The notes: generated from the sequence alone by a model not told the origin. 64,000 nucleotides of DNA from Leucothrix pacifica (GCF_003172875.1 NZ_QGKM01000013.1:1-64000); one strand, 5' to 3'. Numbered from the stretch's first letter, positions 40,438 through 51,952 are shown. Numbers and translations are program-made.

Positions 40438-41271
40438 CTACTCTCCGGACAACTGCTCTGTGAGAGCAGCTAAAACAGGAGACGTATCCGGCCTTACACC
40501 TCGCCAAATCCAAAAGGATTCAGCAGCTTGCTCTACCAACATCCCCAAACCGTTGTGCACAGACCCTGCACCATTTTCTGAACACCATATTTCAAAGACA
40601 GTCTTTTGTGACGCATACATCATGTCATAGGCGTGACAGTTATCAGCCAAAACAGCTTTGCATAGTGGCGGCAAATCACCAGTCAGGCTAGATGCGGTTC
40701 CATTAATAATTAAATCGAATTCACCGGCATCGGCCAATGTATTGTAACCACTAACACTGATATTTGAATAGTGCTTAAATAACTCAAGCAGATCCTGTGC
40801 CTTCTGCACTGTACGGTTAACAATATGAATTTGGGACACGTTCTGCTCAAGCAATGGCTGAAGAACACCCCGAACAGCCCCACCTGCGCCCAAAATTAAT
40901 ACACGTTTACCAGACAAGTTCATACCCTGATTTTTAGTTAAATCGGACACTAAACCAACACCATCCGTATTGTCACCCCGAATGGTTCCGTCCGGATTGA
41001 AACTTAGTGTATTCACTGCACCGGCCAATCTGGCATGTTCTGATAACTCATCAGCCAAAGACCATGCGTCTTGTTTAAACGGAACAGTAACGTTCAGGCC
41101 CTTCGCCCCTTTTTTAATAAATGAGCGCACTGTAGTGTTGAAAGCATCCAGGGCTGAATCCATCAAAGCGTAATTAATGTCTTCATTTAATTGCTGCGCA
41201 AACTCTGCGTGAATCCACGGCGATTTGCTATGAGAGATTGGATGACCGATGACCGCATATTGATCTGACAT
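40438..41271 (-). CDS. aroE: Shikimate dehydrogenase
   Basis: AroE reduces 3-dehydroshikimate with NADPH in aromatic amino acid synthesis. The start at 41271 (MSDQYAVIGHPISHSKSPWIH) gives 277 residues and has GAGGG seven bases before it; the longer reading overlaps hemB. NVTVPFKQDA has the catalytic Lys, NTDGVGLVSDL the catalytic Asp, and GAGGAVRGVLQPLL is the NADP-binding loop. It starts 2 bp after the hemB stop, so the two are an operon. Confidence 0.95.
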   Translation of the reverse strand: MSDQYAVIGHPISHSKSPWIHAEFAQQLNEDINYALMDSALDAFNTTVRSFIKKGAKGLNVTVPFKQDAWSLADELSEHARLAGAVNTLSFNPDGTIRGDNTDGVGLVSDLTKNQGMNLSGKRVLILGAGGAVRGVLQPLLEQNVSQIHIVNRTVQKAQDLLELFKHYSNISVSGYNTLADAGEFDLIINGTASSLTGDLPPLCKAVLADNCHAYDMMYASQKTVFEIWCSENGAGSVHNGLGMLVEQAAESFWIWRGVRPDTSPVLAALTEQLSGE

Positions 41272-41273
41272 AT

Positions 41274-42293
<1,020 letters not shown>

Positions 42294-42364
42294 CTAAAGC
42301 GAGATAAATTTAGGTTATCGATTAAGCCACAGGCAGAAAATGATGTCACCCGAATTTTAGTCTG

Positions 42365-43498
42365 CTAACTATTGTTAGCCGGAAGCACCTCTGGCGTTGG
42401 TGATGAAGACACTTGCTTATACAAAGCCTTGTACTTATCCCCCATCGCATCGAAAGAAAAGTTCTGCTTTACGTATAAACGTGCGCCGGCGCCTAATTGC
42501 TCACGAAGCTCCGGGGACTCGATTAAACGCTCAGTAAAGCGGGTCAGCTCTTCTTCATCGTCACCCACAAAGCCACACTGTTCGTGCTGAACCACCTCAT
42601 CATTACCCGGAATATTACTGACAACTGCGGGGACTCCGGCAGCCTGCGCTTCCAGTAATGCCAGTGAAAGGCCTTCATATAAAGAGGTTTGTAGGAAAAT
42701 ATCTAAACCTGACACCACCTCAAGCGCACTGTCCCGATCAAGGAAGCCTGTTATAGTGACGCCTGCATCTCTCAAAGGCTGCTCATCATCTGTTTCGCCA
42801 GCACCAACCCAGATAAATTCAACATTGTCGTAATTTTTACTGATATTGTTAGCAATTGAGGCAAATACCCATGGTGCTTTCTGGTTTGAAATACGTCCCA
42901 ATACACCAATCCGGACTTTCTCGTTACGCTTAGCATAGTCTTTTATCATGACCTGTTTGAGGTCAATCCCGTTACTGATACAAGCAAGTCGTTTGGCATT
43001 ACCTTTGGTTATCTCATCTAAAATAATATCGTATTCACGCTTTGAACAAGCAATGATAGTTCCACCCATCCAATAGGCAACCAATTCCAAATACTTATAG
43101 ATTGCACGCTTAACCGGCTGCTTGATCAACGGATAATGAATAGCATGGGAGGTATACAGGGTTCGTTTGTTTTGTCCAAGTAAGAAACCAGCCGCACGCG
43201 CTAACACGCCACTTTTTGATGAATGCCCGTGAATCACATCCGGCTTTATACGTTTAATTTCCTTGGTAATTCTAAACAGTGCTTTTATATCGGTTAATGG
43301 GTTGATTGCTCTACCCATTTGCACATGTATCAACTCCACTCTGGGATCAAAAAGACTTCTCCAATTCTCAGGCGTCTCTTCACGGAGTGAGTGAATAACC
43401 GTGACCTCATAACCACTTTCAACGAGGTTATTAGCCATATCAATCACCCAAATGAACACGCCGTGCGACATGGGCTCGATTACATGTACAACTTTCAT
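42365..43498 (-). CDS. GT4-family glycosyltransferase
   Basis: This 377-residue GT-B fold glycosyltransferase has an N-terminal acceptor domain beginning MKVVHVIEPMSHGVFIWVIDMAN. The C-terminal nucleotide-sugar domain has IGVLGRISNQKAP and the EGLSLALLEAQAAGVPAVV motif, whose Glu-x7-Glu pair is the GT4 hallmark. There is no signal peptide, so it acts at the cytoplasmic membrane face. Its start overlaps the FemAB-like gene by four bases (ATGA). It is the last gene of a three-gene operon likely to make a surface glycan. Confidence 0.92.
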   Translation of the reverse strand: MKVVHVIEPMSHGVFIWVIDMANNLVESGYEVTVIHSLREETPENWRSLFDPRVELIHVQMGRAINPLTDIKALFRITKEIKRIKPDVIHGHSSKSGVLARAAGFLLGQNKRTLYTSHAIHYPLIKQPVKRAIYKYLELVAYWMGGTIIACSKREYDIILDEITKGNAKRLACISNGIDLKQVMIKDYAKRNEKVRIGVLGRISNQKAPWVFASIANNISKNYDNVEFIWVGAGETDDEQPLRDAGVTITGFLDRDSALEVVSGLDIFLQTSLYEGLSLALLEAQAAGVPAVVSNIPGNDEVVQHEQCGFVGDDEEELTRFTERLIESPELREQLGAGARLYVKQNFSFDAMGDKYKALYKQVSSSPTPEVLPANNS

Positions 43499-44682
43499 TT
43501 TATTTTTTCCTTACCTCTACATGAGGCACTTTTATTGGGTGAGCTTAATTTTGATTGTGATTTCACCCGTTTAAATGTTTTATATAGATTAAACACACTC
43601 AAACGATAACGACTTGGTGTCCATACCAGCCGGTACATCGGGGACGCCTCAGCAGCGTACTGTTGCTTCTTGTAAGACTCAACATTGTCATCAAACATAA
43701 AGTCAAAACGCTTGTCTTTCTCAACCGCCGCACCAATTTCATTGCACACCAGATAGAACAATGGCATATAACGATTAGCATCTTTTTGATAAAAAGCACT
43801 TTGGTAATAATGCACCTGTCCTTTATCCTCAAAAGCATAATAACTACTCATCGGCTGACCATTTAGTGACAACGTTCGAATATATGCTTTACCTTTTGGC
43901 AACAATTTACGTAATATTTCCCGATGAAAGCGAATAAAGTTTTCAGATTCGAAGATTAAAAAATCCGCACGACCAGACCAGCGGTCACAATGCATATCTT
44001 TGAGAATATTTATTGCCGACTCGATCGAGTCTATCTCAACGGTATCAACTTCAAGTAAGCCGTCCTTGCTAAACAGACGGTCTTTTTTACGATAATCTTT
44101 TTGCCATCTTCTCGCTAACGTACTTAGATATGCTTGCTGATTTTCACAGGGAGGAACCTGATAACGATAACCATAGGGATATAATTGCTGATTGACGCGA
44201 CTTGACTCGCCTTTGAAGCATCTGAAAATGAGTGAGTCTTCCAGCAGGAAATCAAACTCAGCAAAATCCCAGCGTTTTTGATGTACTGAGACAGCGGACT
44301 CCACCGCCTTAATCACTGCATCCTCGTAACCATCACGGATGAGCAAGTCAACAAACGGAGTAGCAATGCTATCTTCCAGAGGCTCACCTGAGGCAATAAA
44401 ACGAAGGGTTTTACCTAATATATAAGTATGTGGATATTTCTTCTCAATTTGAAAAGGCGCTATCCCGACAAGCTGATCTGCGTCATAAAAACAGAAGATG
44501 AATAAATCGCGCGAGTCGCACTCACTGAACGTAGACCACCACGTATACAGCCAATCCCAACAATTAAAAATCGTTGCTCGCTCTGAACTGTCATAGAGCT
44601 CACCCCATGATTGTTCCAATGCGTTGAACTCTCTGGGACAGCTCACTAAACGCGTGTTTAAACTAACATTAATCCCCATCAA
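43495..44682 (-). CDS. FemAB/CelD-like GNAT-fold acyltransferase
   Basis: This 395-residue protein has an acetyltransferase-6 (CelD/BcsL-like) double GNAT fold. An N-terminal segment with NCWDWLYTWWSTFSEC and LVGIAPFQIEKK is followed by the late half with RTLSLNGQPMSSYYAFEDKGQVHYYQSAFYQKDANRYMP, typical of the family. Members are found in exopolysaccharide and cellulose clusters and transfer acyl or aminoacyl groups. ATGA overlaps join it to both neighbours. The C-terminal tail is basic. The exact substrate is unknown. Confidence 0.8.
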   Translation of the reverse strand: MMGINVSLNTRLVSCPREFNALEQSWGELYDSSERATIFNCWDWLYTWWSTFSECDSRDLFIFCFYDADQLVGIAPFQIEKKYPHTYILGKTLRFIASGEPLEDSIATPFVDLLIRDGYEDAVIKAVESAVSVHQKRWDFAEFDFLLEDSLIFRCFKGESSRVNQQLYPYGYRYQVPPCENQQAYLSTLARRWQKDYRKKDRLFSKDGLLEVDTVEIDSIESAINILKDMHCDRWSGRADFLIFESENFIRFHREILRKLLPKGKAYIRTLSLNGQPMSSYYAFEDKGQVHYYQSAFYQKDANRYMPLFYLVCNEIGAAVEKDKRFDFMFDDNVESYKKQQYAAEASPMYRLVWTPSRYRLSVFNLYKTFKRVKSQSKLSSPNKSASCRGKEKIK

Positions 44683-46304
44683 AAGAGCCTTTTAGTTTTA
44701 ACCCGCAACGCGTCAGAAGCTGCGATGTGTTCATTAAAATTGAGGGTATGCAATGCCGTCAATTTATCATCCCAATCAGGATAAGACTGATAAACCAACG
44801 TTTCCTCATACCGCTCGGTATTAAGCTCAATCACTTTATTCACATTGATACCTGCACCATATTCACCGGCACAATCTTGCGAAACCCTGTACAGCTGCTG
44901 ATCTTTTATAAAGAAATTACCACCAGGCCTTGCTCGAGCGGCTCTGTTTATCACAGGACTCTGGCTGTGCTCTTGCCAGTCAGTACTAAGCGGTGAATCA
45001 GCGTAAAAAATATGCAACGCTTGGCAACCTGACAAACCAGGCTCTGGTACTACCGTTGCAAACAGCCACCAATGCCCATCGTGCTCGATTAATGTCGAAT
45101 CGTAGGCGTGTATGTTGCTCATCAAGGTTTGGTGATGTCCCCATTGGTAAGGAAACGCTGTACAGCGATAAACATCTATGGTGCCGTGATCACCTGACTC
45201 AGGAATCATGTAATAGGATGATTCATATTCGAAAACATTTGGATATGAGAGGTGGTGATCTTCCTGAAGAATGATGACAGGGTCACTATGTGTGCCATCA
45301 GAAAATACCTCCATGCAACTTAGGTGACCACGCTCTGTTGCAAAAGGCAGCTCTTCAAAAAACACATAATTCTTATTATCTTGTGAAATCACAAAGGGAT
45401 CAGCCCAGAAGCAATCATCGGGCGGACTCAACTCCTGATAGCCTGAAAAGTCTAATACTTCATTATCACCAGAAGCACCGTAATTGAAATGCTTAATTAG
45501 CAGAACCCATTGTTCTGTGTGTTGATATTTTTGTTGAAACTTTTGTTTTATATGACCGCTTAATCGCAAGATAGCTTTGCTTGTATCAGTCACCGAAAGA
45601 TGTCTGCGATCAGAATTCACTGGTCGACCAATTAGACTAGCCCCATTTTTTTGAGAGCAGTTATCGAGAATGCTCAACGTTTCAGCTGATGCATCGTCGA
45701 CTTGCTTCAAGAACCGAATCGCTTGCTGCCACAAATAAGCTAGCCAAAACCAATATTGATACAGATTACGTGTCAGCGAGCCACTATTCAGACTATGAGA
45801 GGCCTCTGCAATGACTCCGTCACCACCACTCTTGGACTCAGCTAATACCGACAAACACACCTCAGTTTGCCCTTGAATATATTCATGAACAGCTAATCGC
45901 TGCGACCGCAACTCACCACCTTTGGAAAATAAAGGTGTTAATACACACAAGGCAGCCATGTCGATACACTCAGACGCTGCTGAAACTTCAGAAAGATTAA
46001 TCAATATATCGACATTAATATCGACACTTGAAATGGTGTCAAAGAAATGGATATCGCCAGTCAGCGTCGCTATATCTACCAGATCAAACGCACTGACTTC
46101 ACAACTAAAGACCTTTCCGTCAAGGCGATGTAATAATGAGATAGACTTATCAGATGTGATCTGCGGCAGGCCGAGGATAATTATTTTCCGCACATCAACC
46201 AATCCCCATTCAATCAATGACTGAATAAGCTGATACTGCCAGCGCCAAACTGTGGTTGAACCAACAATCAGACCTGCTGAAAATCCATGAGGAAAGTGAG
46301 CCAT
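44679..46304 (-). CDS. Large protein with GIPC-transferase-like beta-propeller domain
   Basis: This 541-residue protein, first of the operon, has two halves. The C-terminal half (about 290-541) resembles the domain at the N-terminus of plant glucosamine inositolphosphorylceramide transferase, a GH43-like propeller: FWADPFVISQDNKNYVFFEE (299-318), LSYPNVF (352-358) and YYMIPES (364-370). The N-terminal half (about 1-240) starts GFSAGLIVGSTTVWRWQYQLI and resembles formyltransferase-like regions found in front of this domain in bacterial glycan loci. There is no signal peptide. A role in decorating or building a surface polysaccharide is inferred from the neighbours. Confidence 0.75.
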   Translation of the reverse strand: MAHFPHGFSAGLIVGSTTVWRWQYQLIQSLIEWGLVDVRKIIILGLPQITSDKSISLLHRLDGKVFSCEVSAFDLVDIATLTGDIHFFDTISSVDINVDILINLSEVSAASECIDMAALCVLTPLFSKGGELRSQRLAVHEYIQGQTEVCLSVLAESKSGGDGVIAEASHSLNSGSLTRNLYQYWFWLAYLWQQAIRFLKQVDDASAETLSILDNCSQKNGASLIGRPVNSDRRHLSVTDTSKAILRLSGHIKQKFQQKYQHTEQWVLLIKHFNYGASGDNEVLDFSGYQELSPPDDCFWADPFVISQDNKNYVFFEELPFATERGHLSCMEVFSDGTHSDPVIILQEDHHLSYPNVFEYESSYYMIPESGDHGTIDVYRCTAFPYQWGHHQTLMSNIHAYDSTLIEHDGHWWLFATVVPEPGLSGCQALHIFYADSPLSTDWQEHSQSPVINRAARARPGGNFFIKDQQLYRVSQDCAGEYGAGINVNKVIELNTERYEETLVYQSYPDWDDKLTALHTLNFNEHIAASDALRVKTKRLF

Positions 46305-46361
46305 AAGGTAGTCAGACTAGTTATTTTTTGTTATGCAACTTGCTATGGCACAATTGTACGT

Positions 46362-47990
46362 CTAGGCACAATCCTGAGCAGTTTTTTCCTGACCAAAGGA
46401 AGCACCTGACAGTACGAGCAGTCTATTCTGAGATTTCTGAATTGCATGAGGAATAAACACTGAAACCCCTCTTCCTTCTATTTGCTGAACGAACCTGGAC
46501 AAAAACATATTGCCGTCAGGTTTTTCTTTCAAAACATCCAGCCACTCTGAGTCTAAGAATACAACCTCAGGCTGTATACGCCGGTATAAAAACAACGGTG
46601 TGGTATCCACTGAAAAGTTATTTAATGCAATTTTACAACCACTTCTCCTGAGCACATCGATCACTTTTTGAGTCTGCGGAATTCTATTCATAGAAATTTG
46701 GGCATCAACCAGTAACATCAACTGGATGCTCTTACTCTTGAGCAGTTGTAACATTTTAAACAACCACATCACCGACTCTGTATCAGTGATCATGCCCACA
46801 CTCAAATTAACCAGATACACCCGCTCATTACTGCTTTCATGCAGTAACTCATCACAGACCATTCGATACAACAACTGATCCCAGAATTGTCCGTATATCT
46901 TAGGATTTGAGGACACTTCAGGCATTTTTCCTAACAGCGTATTTATCTTTTTGAATTCATCCGGCATGACGTCCAGATCGAGCAGCACATAATTTAAAGC
47001 GCCTTGCCCGCTGACATAGAGCTCTTTTTGACGTAACTGAACCAACTCATCATGCTGCAAAGCATCCAGCATCACATCAACATTGGTTTCCTTATACTTT
47101 TGATCACCGGACTTACTAAGTACACGATCGAATGGGTTTACCTGTATCGTGTCTGATTGCTCCATTGGCATATCCCAGACGTTCAATGACTTCGCCACAG
47201 GGATCATTTCCGGCTTAGAATCTTGTGGTAATTCTTCTACCCACATTTGGTAGCAACGCTGGTCCCGAATCACAACGGGTGACACATAAACCTTTGCATA
47301 AAACGGAGCGCCCGTAACACGCTTTAAGGTCAGCGTTAGCTCTGTTTTATACTCTGGTGATTGTCTGACTTCAGATAAGTAACTCGCGAAGATCTTATGC
47401 TCTTCATCATCGATCAACTTAAGTAGCGGAAAACGCTTAAACTCTTTTACAGAATCAGCTTTAAACATCACTAAAAACGGAATGTTCGCATGAAGAATTT
47501 TACCTTGGTGCAAGTAGGCAATCGCCACGCTACTACTATTGACCAACCTTGATGCGCGTCGCTCCGATAAAAAGAGCAGTGATTTACACCGGCGAAAATC
47601 GATCTTAAGACGCGTGTACTGCATAACGAACTGCAATGCCAGATAAAATTCGGCATGACTTCTGTCAAAAATAATTTTGCAGCTTTGCAGGTCGATCAAC
47701 TCATCAGCTTGAAGCAGTGAGACCGGAGGCTCGATTAGCTCCACGACAATGCAATCAGGATTGTTTTTTTTCAGGACAGGATAAAGACTATCCAAACTGG
47801 CTTCAGGTTTTCGCTTAATGAAGATGGTATCGACTGAGCTTTTCAGAAGCACAGACTTGAACTCAGATGCACTGAGAGGCTGCTCATTAATACGCACAGT
47901 GTTGTCTACCCGCTTACAATCACTGATTAAGGCTGCGTGTTGCGGCACAGAAAGGCCGACGATCAGAATGTGTAGGGGAGACTTTTGCAT
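46362..47990 (-). CDS. Degenerate receiver-PAS-EAL protein (FimX-like architecture)
   Basis: This 542-residue protein has a receiver-like N-terminus (about 1-125) without an obvious phospho-acceptor Asp. A PAS-like domain follows (about 150-260, SSSVAIAYLHQGKILHANIPF), then a C-terminal EAL-like domain (about 325-535). In the last, the VNLSVG strand is kept. The EAL signature itself is absent, the usual DDFG reads NNFS, and the EGVE-type motif reads PHAIQ. Catalysis of cyclic-di-GMP is therefore unlikely. A binding or protein-interaction role, as in FimX, is more plausible. It sits between a glycan operon and a PilZ-like gene. Confidence 0.78.
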   Translation of the reverse strand: MQKSPLHILIVGLSVPQHAALISDCKRVDNTVRINEQPLSASEFKSVLLKSSVDTIFIKRKPEASLDSLYPVLKKNNPDCIVVELIEPPVSLLQADELIDLQSCKIIFDRSHAEFYLALQFVMQYTRLKIDFRRCKSLLFLSERRASRLVNSSSVAIAYLHQGKILHANIPFLVMFKADSVKEFKRFPLLKLIDDEEHKIFASYLSEVRQSPEYKTELTLTLKRVTGAPFYAKVYVSPVVIRDQRCYQMWVEELPQDSKPEMIPVAKSLNVWDMPMEQSDTIQVNPFDRVLSKSGDQKYKETNVDVMLDALQHDELVQLRQKELYVSGQGALNYVLLDLDVMPDEFKKINTLLGKMPEVSSNPKIYGQFWDQLLYRMVCDELLHESSNERVYLVNLSVGMITDTESVMWLFKMLQLLKSKSIQLMLLVDAQISMNRIPQTQKVIDVLRRSGCKIALNNFSVDTTPLFLYRRIQPEVVFLDSEWLDVLKEKPDGNMFLSRFVQQIEGRGVSVFIPHAIQKSQNRLLVLSGASFGQEKTAQDCA

Positions 47991-48095
47991 ACCCTACAAA
48001 CTAATAGCATCAGAAATAGCCCGCAGCTTCCGGACGGACTATCGAATCAAGTTAGGTGATGAACTGTCATTCCTGACAGCTAACACAGCGGTTAT

Positions 48096-49784
48096 TTAGA
48101 TAAAGTCCCACACACCGCTAAAGTCACTCTCTTCCTCAACTTCTTCCGCAGCATCAAGTACCACATAATCACAGTATGAGAAGCTTCCAAGGCATTCATC
48201 TATCGTTGTGATTTGAAACTGCTTTTCAGCATTATTGACTTCAATGACTAATATATCTTCCACTGAGAACATATGACCCGGGAGCACTAAGCTTGGCTTT
48301 TCTCTGACACCTTCGACCTTTGGCAATTTCAGTCCCGCTATCGGGAACCGTTGCGGCGCTTCACGATTGGTGATTTCTTTGACTAAAATACTGACCGCAC
48401 GGGGTGATAAAATTTCAGCGCCAAAACACAAGCCACGATCCCGATAAAAGTCCATCCAACGGATGACAGCGACTTGCCAGTTTTCTGACTCATCCGATGG
48501 GTCTCGAATAGCAAGAATTTCACCAACGCGTGCCGATGACGGACCCACAATTTTCTGTCGTAAGCCATATCCACGTGAACTACTGTTATCGATATGCCAA
48601 GGCTGAATTTCTGCATCACTATCATCAAATGACGCTTCAACATTCATTTCAACCCAAGGACTAGAAGGGCCATCCCCAAACGCGAGTTGCTCATAAAGAT
48701 CGTCTTCAGACTCTGCCGTATCTTCATCCTCGTCCTGATTAGTGCCACTCGCTGCCACAACTGAAACGACATCATTCAAGCGGAACACCAGACTCGCTAC
48801 TTCTTCACGCTCAAAACGTTTATTTTTTCGGCTGCTCGCACTGGTCAGAGCCTTGAGTAATCGCTTGGCTAAACCACGGTTCAGCATCGGTTGATCCTGA
48901 TGCAAACCAAAACTGGCATCTGCAGTGATATTGATGAAATCTTTGAGCACCGTTTCGATGTTACTAACATCAAAAATACGACTAGTCGGTGAGTTCAACA
49001 CCTCACTCACGGGCATGAGTGCGGCAGGCTCATCACTATTTAACAAAGCAATATGTGCGTAATCACCAGTGATATGATCTACATCATCCAGTATGGACAC
49101 ACTAGCGACCATCGTGGCAAAGAAACGCTCAAGACGATCGATCTCGCCTTGCCTCAGACTGTTTGGCGCGCCAAGCGCAACAAGATTAAATAACTTATAA
49201 AAAGCTTCAATCGTGAATGAGTCATATTGACTGTCACCCGATGCTTTGGGAACAACCTTGTCTTCTATTTTGTTTTCACAGGCCAATAAATACAGGTGAT
49301 GTACGTCATGCCAGACATTACGTTTACCTTTAACGTAAACACCATAAGTGTTCACCAAAGTACGTCCCATATAACTAATCGCACGACCAATCGCAATCGT
49401 TAAACGCTTATGATTGATGCTGCCGCGGGTGAGCATATCTAATGCTGCGAGCTGATAAGACCCTGCCAACTCAAGTTGCAATGCCTGCTTAAGATCGAAG
49501 ACCTTTTGACTACGATCTGGCAGTGGGAAGGAGCGCGTCGAGAAGTGACGATCAAGATTCTCAAGCGCAATATTCACGTAAGACAACAACACTTCGGTGA
49601 TATCGATACGAGTCGCAGGTGCCAATGGGTGTTGATTAATCGCAACCAGACTTTGGTACAACACACGCGTTACTTCGCCCATATTGGTCAGTGGTAAATC
49701 CTGAACCCAGTCTTTAGCTTGAGAAACCGTCGTTAATAAGGCCGCTTCTGCTTTCTTTTTTTCCGGACTAGAAAGCTGACTCAT
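48096..49784 (-). CDS. Conserved protein with C-terminal PilZ-like domain
   Basis: The start at 49784 is fixed by a near-perfect Shine-Dalgarno (GGAGGTGA) and gives 562 residues; a longer in-frame reading has none. The first 340 residues are helical and of unknown function, followed by an acidic linker (about 350-362). The C-terminal region (about 375-500) resembles PilZ, with NSSSRG (400-405) fitting the [D/N]xSxxG cyclic-di-GMP motif, but no clear RxxxR precedes it. It is upstream of the degenerate EAL gene in the same orientation, so both may respond to cyclic-di-GMP. Ligand binding is unproven. Confidence 0.7.
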   Translation of the reverse strand: MSQLSSPEKKKAEAALLTTVSQAKDWVQDLPLTNMGEVTRVLYQSLVAINQHPLAPATRIDITEVLLSYVNIALENLDRHFSTRSFPLPDRSQKVFDLKQALQLELAGSYQLAALDMLTRGSINHKRLTIAIGRAISYMGRTLVNTYGVYVKGKRNVWHDVHHLYLLACENKIEDKVVPKASGDSQYDSFTIEAFYKLFNLVALGAPNSLRQGEIDRLERFFATMVASVSILDDVDHITGDYAHIALLNSDEPAALMPVSEVLNSPTSRIFDVSNIETVLKDFINITADASFGLHQDQPMLNRGLAKRLLKALTSASSRKNKRFEREEVASLVFRLNDVVSVVAASGTNQDEDEDTAESEDDLYEQLAFGDGPSSPWVEMNVEASFDDSDAEIQPWHIDNSSSRGYGLRQKIVGPSSARVGEILAIRDPSDESENWQVAVIRWMDFYRDRGLCFGAEILSPRAVSILVKEITNREAPQRFPIAGLKLPKVEGVREKPSLVLPGHMFSVEDILVIEVNNAEKQFQITTIDECLGSFSYCDYVVLDAAEEVEEESDFSGVWDFI

Positions 49785-49964
49785 AGTCACCTCCGTGAAT
49801 TTTTTATTATTTATTGGTTCAACTATACCACTGAGCCGATGACAATCGACGACCGTTCGACGGAAAGCCAACAGAATTTTACAGACTGTAAAGACTTAAA
49901 AAGCATAGGTTTGGTAGCGTTTTCCGGTTATTATATCGCGATTGATTTTTCAGGAGTTATACCA

Positions 49965-50537
49965 ATGGCTAGTTACAATACCAGCGAATTCAAGAGTGGG
50001 CTTAAATTCATGCTGGACGGGGATCCTTATAACATTGTTGAGAATGAATTCGTGAAACCTGGAAAAGGTCAGGCATTCAACCGTGTTAAAATCCGCAACC
50101 TGAAAACTGGCCGTGTCGTCGACAAAACCTTTAAGTCGGGCGAAAAAGTCGAGGCTGCTGATGTAATGGAAGTGAATGCTGAATACCTTTATACCGATGG
50201 TGAATTCTGGCATTTCATGCAACCAACATCATTTGAGCAGTATCAGGCATCAGACACCGCGATTGCGGATGTGAAGAACTGGCTAAAAGAACAAGAGAGC
50301 TACATCGTGACTTTATGGAATGGTGAGCCTCTGTCAATTACTCCGCCAAACTTTATTGAGCTGCAAATTACCGAATGTGCTCCGGGCGTTCAGGGTAATA
50401 CCGCGCAAGGTGCAACTAAGCCCGCTACCGTACAAACGGGTGCTCAAATCAAAGTACCTCTGTTTGTCGAAGAAGGCGAAATGGTGAAAATTGATACCCG
50501 CACAGGTGAGTACCTGTCACGCGCTAAAGAATCCTAA
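49965..50537 (+). CDS. efp: Elongation factor P
   Basis: EF-P rescues ribosomes stalled at polyproline stretches. The start at 49965 ([17 protein letters not shown]) gives 190 residues and has CAGGAG upstream; the frame is open further upstream but without family match. Lys34 in KPGKGQAF is the site of beta-lysylation. The three-barrel length is normal. It is followed 5 bp later by epmA, the ligase that modifies this lysine, so substrate and enzyme are made together. EpmB is not in the window. Confidence 0.97.
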   Translation: MASYNTSEFKSGLKFMLDGDPYNIVENEFVKPGKGQAFNRVKIRNLKTGRVVDKTFKSGEKVEAADVMEVNAEYLYTDGEFWHFMQPTSFEQYQASDTAIADVKNWLKEQESYIVTLWNGEPLSITPPNFIELQITECAPGVQGNTAQGATKPATVQTGAQIKVPLFVEEGEMVKIDTRTGEYLSRAKES

Positions 50538-50542
50538 ACCTT

Positions 50543-51502
50543 ATGCAATGGCAGCCTCAAGCCGATCAAAACTCCCGAATTGCACGTGCCACTATGCTAC
50601 GAACGATTCGGGAGTTTTTTTATCAGCGTAATGTGCTGGAGGTTGAAACACCTGCCCTATCACAAGCTGCCAATACAGATCCTTTTATCGACTCATTCGA
50701 GGTCGTGATCAGTCGACTGAAGCGTTATCTTCACACATCGCCGGAATACGCAATGAAACGCTTGCTAGCGGCGGGCAGTGGCGATATTTATCAGATCTGT
50801 AAAGTTTGGCGAAATGAGCCTTTATCAACTCATCATAATGCTGAGTTCAGCATGTTGGAGTATTATCGGGTTGGCTTTGACCTTGCAGATTTGATGAATG
50901 AGGTTGAACAGCTGTTTCGGGAAATACTACCGGATCTAAAATCTGACAGTAAATATCAGACTTATGAGTCCTTATTCCTTGATAATTTGGGCTTTAACCC
51001 CCATACCATAGCGAGTGAAGCGCTACAACGTTGCGTTGTGGAGCGGGTACCATCGTTTCAGGGGGAATTAGACCGTCAGGCGTCGCTGGATCTGCTATTA
51101 ACACATTGTATAGAACCAGATTTTGATAATGATCGTATTACCTTCGTTTATGACTATCCTGCTTCACAAAGTGCTTTAGCAAAAACCGAAGCAATTTCTG
51201 ACAGGTCATCAACACAGATTGCCAAGCGATTTGAAGTGTACATAGGGTCATTAGAGCTGGCGAATGGCTATCAGGAATTAACAGATGCATCAGCGAATCA
51301 AGCAGTTTTGGAAAAAGAACTAGAGGCGCGAAAAGCATTGGGAATCACAGCTGTACCGGAGGACCGGCGTTTTCTGGCTGCGATGGAGGCGGACATGCCT
51401 GAATGTTCCGGAGTCGCTATTGGGCTGGATCGTTTATTAATGCGAGCGACAGGGGCGTCTACTCTGGCTGAAGTACTGAACTTTAGTTGGGAAAATGCAT
51501 AA
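50543..51502 (+). CDS. epmA: EF-P--(R)-beta-lysine ligase EpmA
   Basis: EpmA (PoxA/GenX) attaches beta-lysine to Lys34 of EF-P. The 319-residue protein is a class II lysyl-tRNA synthetase core without the anticodon-binding domain. It has FFYQRNVLEVETPALSQAANTDPFIDSF (motif 1 region), EYAMKRLLAAGSGDIYQICKVWRNEP (motif 2) and SGVAIGLDRLLMRATG (motif 3). The length is close to E. coli EpmA (325). It is 5 bp from efp. Confidence 0.97.
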   Translation: MQWQPQADQNSRIARATMLRTIREFFYQRNVLEVETPALSQAANTDPFIDSFEVVISRLKRYLHTSPEYAMKRLLAAGSGDIYQICKVWRNEPLSTHHNAEFSMLEYYRVGFDLADLMNEVEQLFREILPDLKSDSKYQTYESLFLDNLGFNPHTIASEALQRCVVERVPSFQGELDRQASLDLLLTHCIEPDFDNDRITFVYDYPASQSALAKTEAISDRSSTQIAKRFEVYIGSLELANGYQELTDASANQAVLEKELEARKALGITAVPEDRRFLAAMEADMPECSGVAIGLDRLLMRATGASTLAEVLNFSWENA

Positions 51503-51602
51503 AAACCCTGGCAAAGAATATGGCATACTATGCCGCAAATTAACTCACTTGCCGGACGCGAGTGTTAACACATTTAGTACGACATTTTAATTGGAGAACA
51601 GT

Positions 51603-51932
51603 ATGAACTTTTTCATTTCAGACGCGATGGCAGAAGGCGCAGCAGCACCTCAGGGTGGTGGGCTACAGCTAATCATCATGATGGCTATCTTTTTCGGTAT
51701 CATGTATTTCATGATCATCCGCCCACAGCAGAAACGTGCCAAAGAACATAAAGCGCTGATTGAGTCTTTGAGCAAAGGCGATGAAGTAGTTACTGGCGGC
51801 GGCATCATCGGTAAAGTCACCAACCTTGGTGATAACTTTATCGAAATGAGTGTATCAGACACAACGACGATCAAAGTACAACGTCAGGCAATCGCAACAG
51901 TGATGCCTAAAGGCACCATGAAAGGCCTGTAA
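51603..51932 (+). CDS. yajC: Preprotein translocase subunit YajC
   Basis: YajC is a small inner-membrane protein bound to SecDF and SecYEG. The start at 51603 (MNFFISDAMAEG) follows TTGGAGAACAGT and gives 109 residues. One membrane helix at about 25-44 (LIIMMAIFFGIMYFMIIRPQ) is followed by the conserved RPQQKRAKEHKALIESL segment and a small soluble domain. It leads the yajC-secD-secF set, but a terminator-like hairpin separates it from secD. The usual tgt-queA genes are not upstream. Confidence 0.95.
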   Translation: MNFFISDAMAEGAAAPQGGGLQLIIMMAIFFGIMYFMIIRPQQKRAKEHKALIESLSKGDEVVTGGGIIGKVTNLGDNFIEMSVSDTTTIKVQRQAIATVMPKGTMKGL

Positions 51933-51952
51933 TTTCTATTAATGATCGACAC

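Noticed and set aside
49839-49964. Longer N-terminus for efp
   Set aside because: EF-P begins at MASYNTSEF; the upstream part overlaps the divergent gene's control region.
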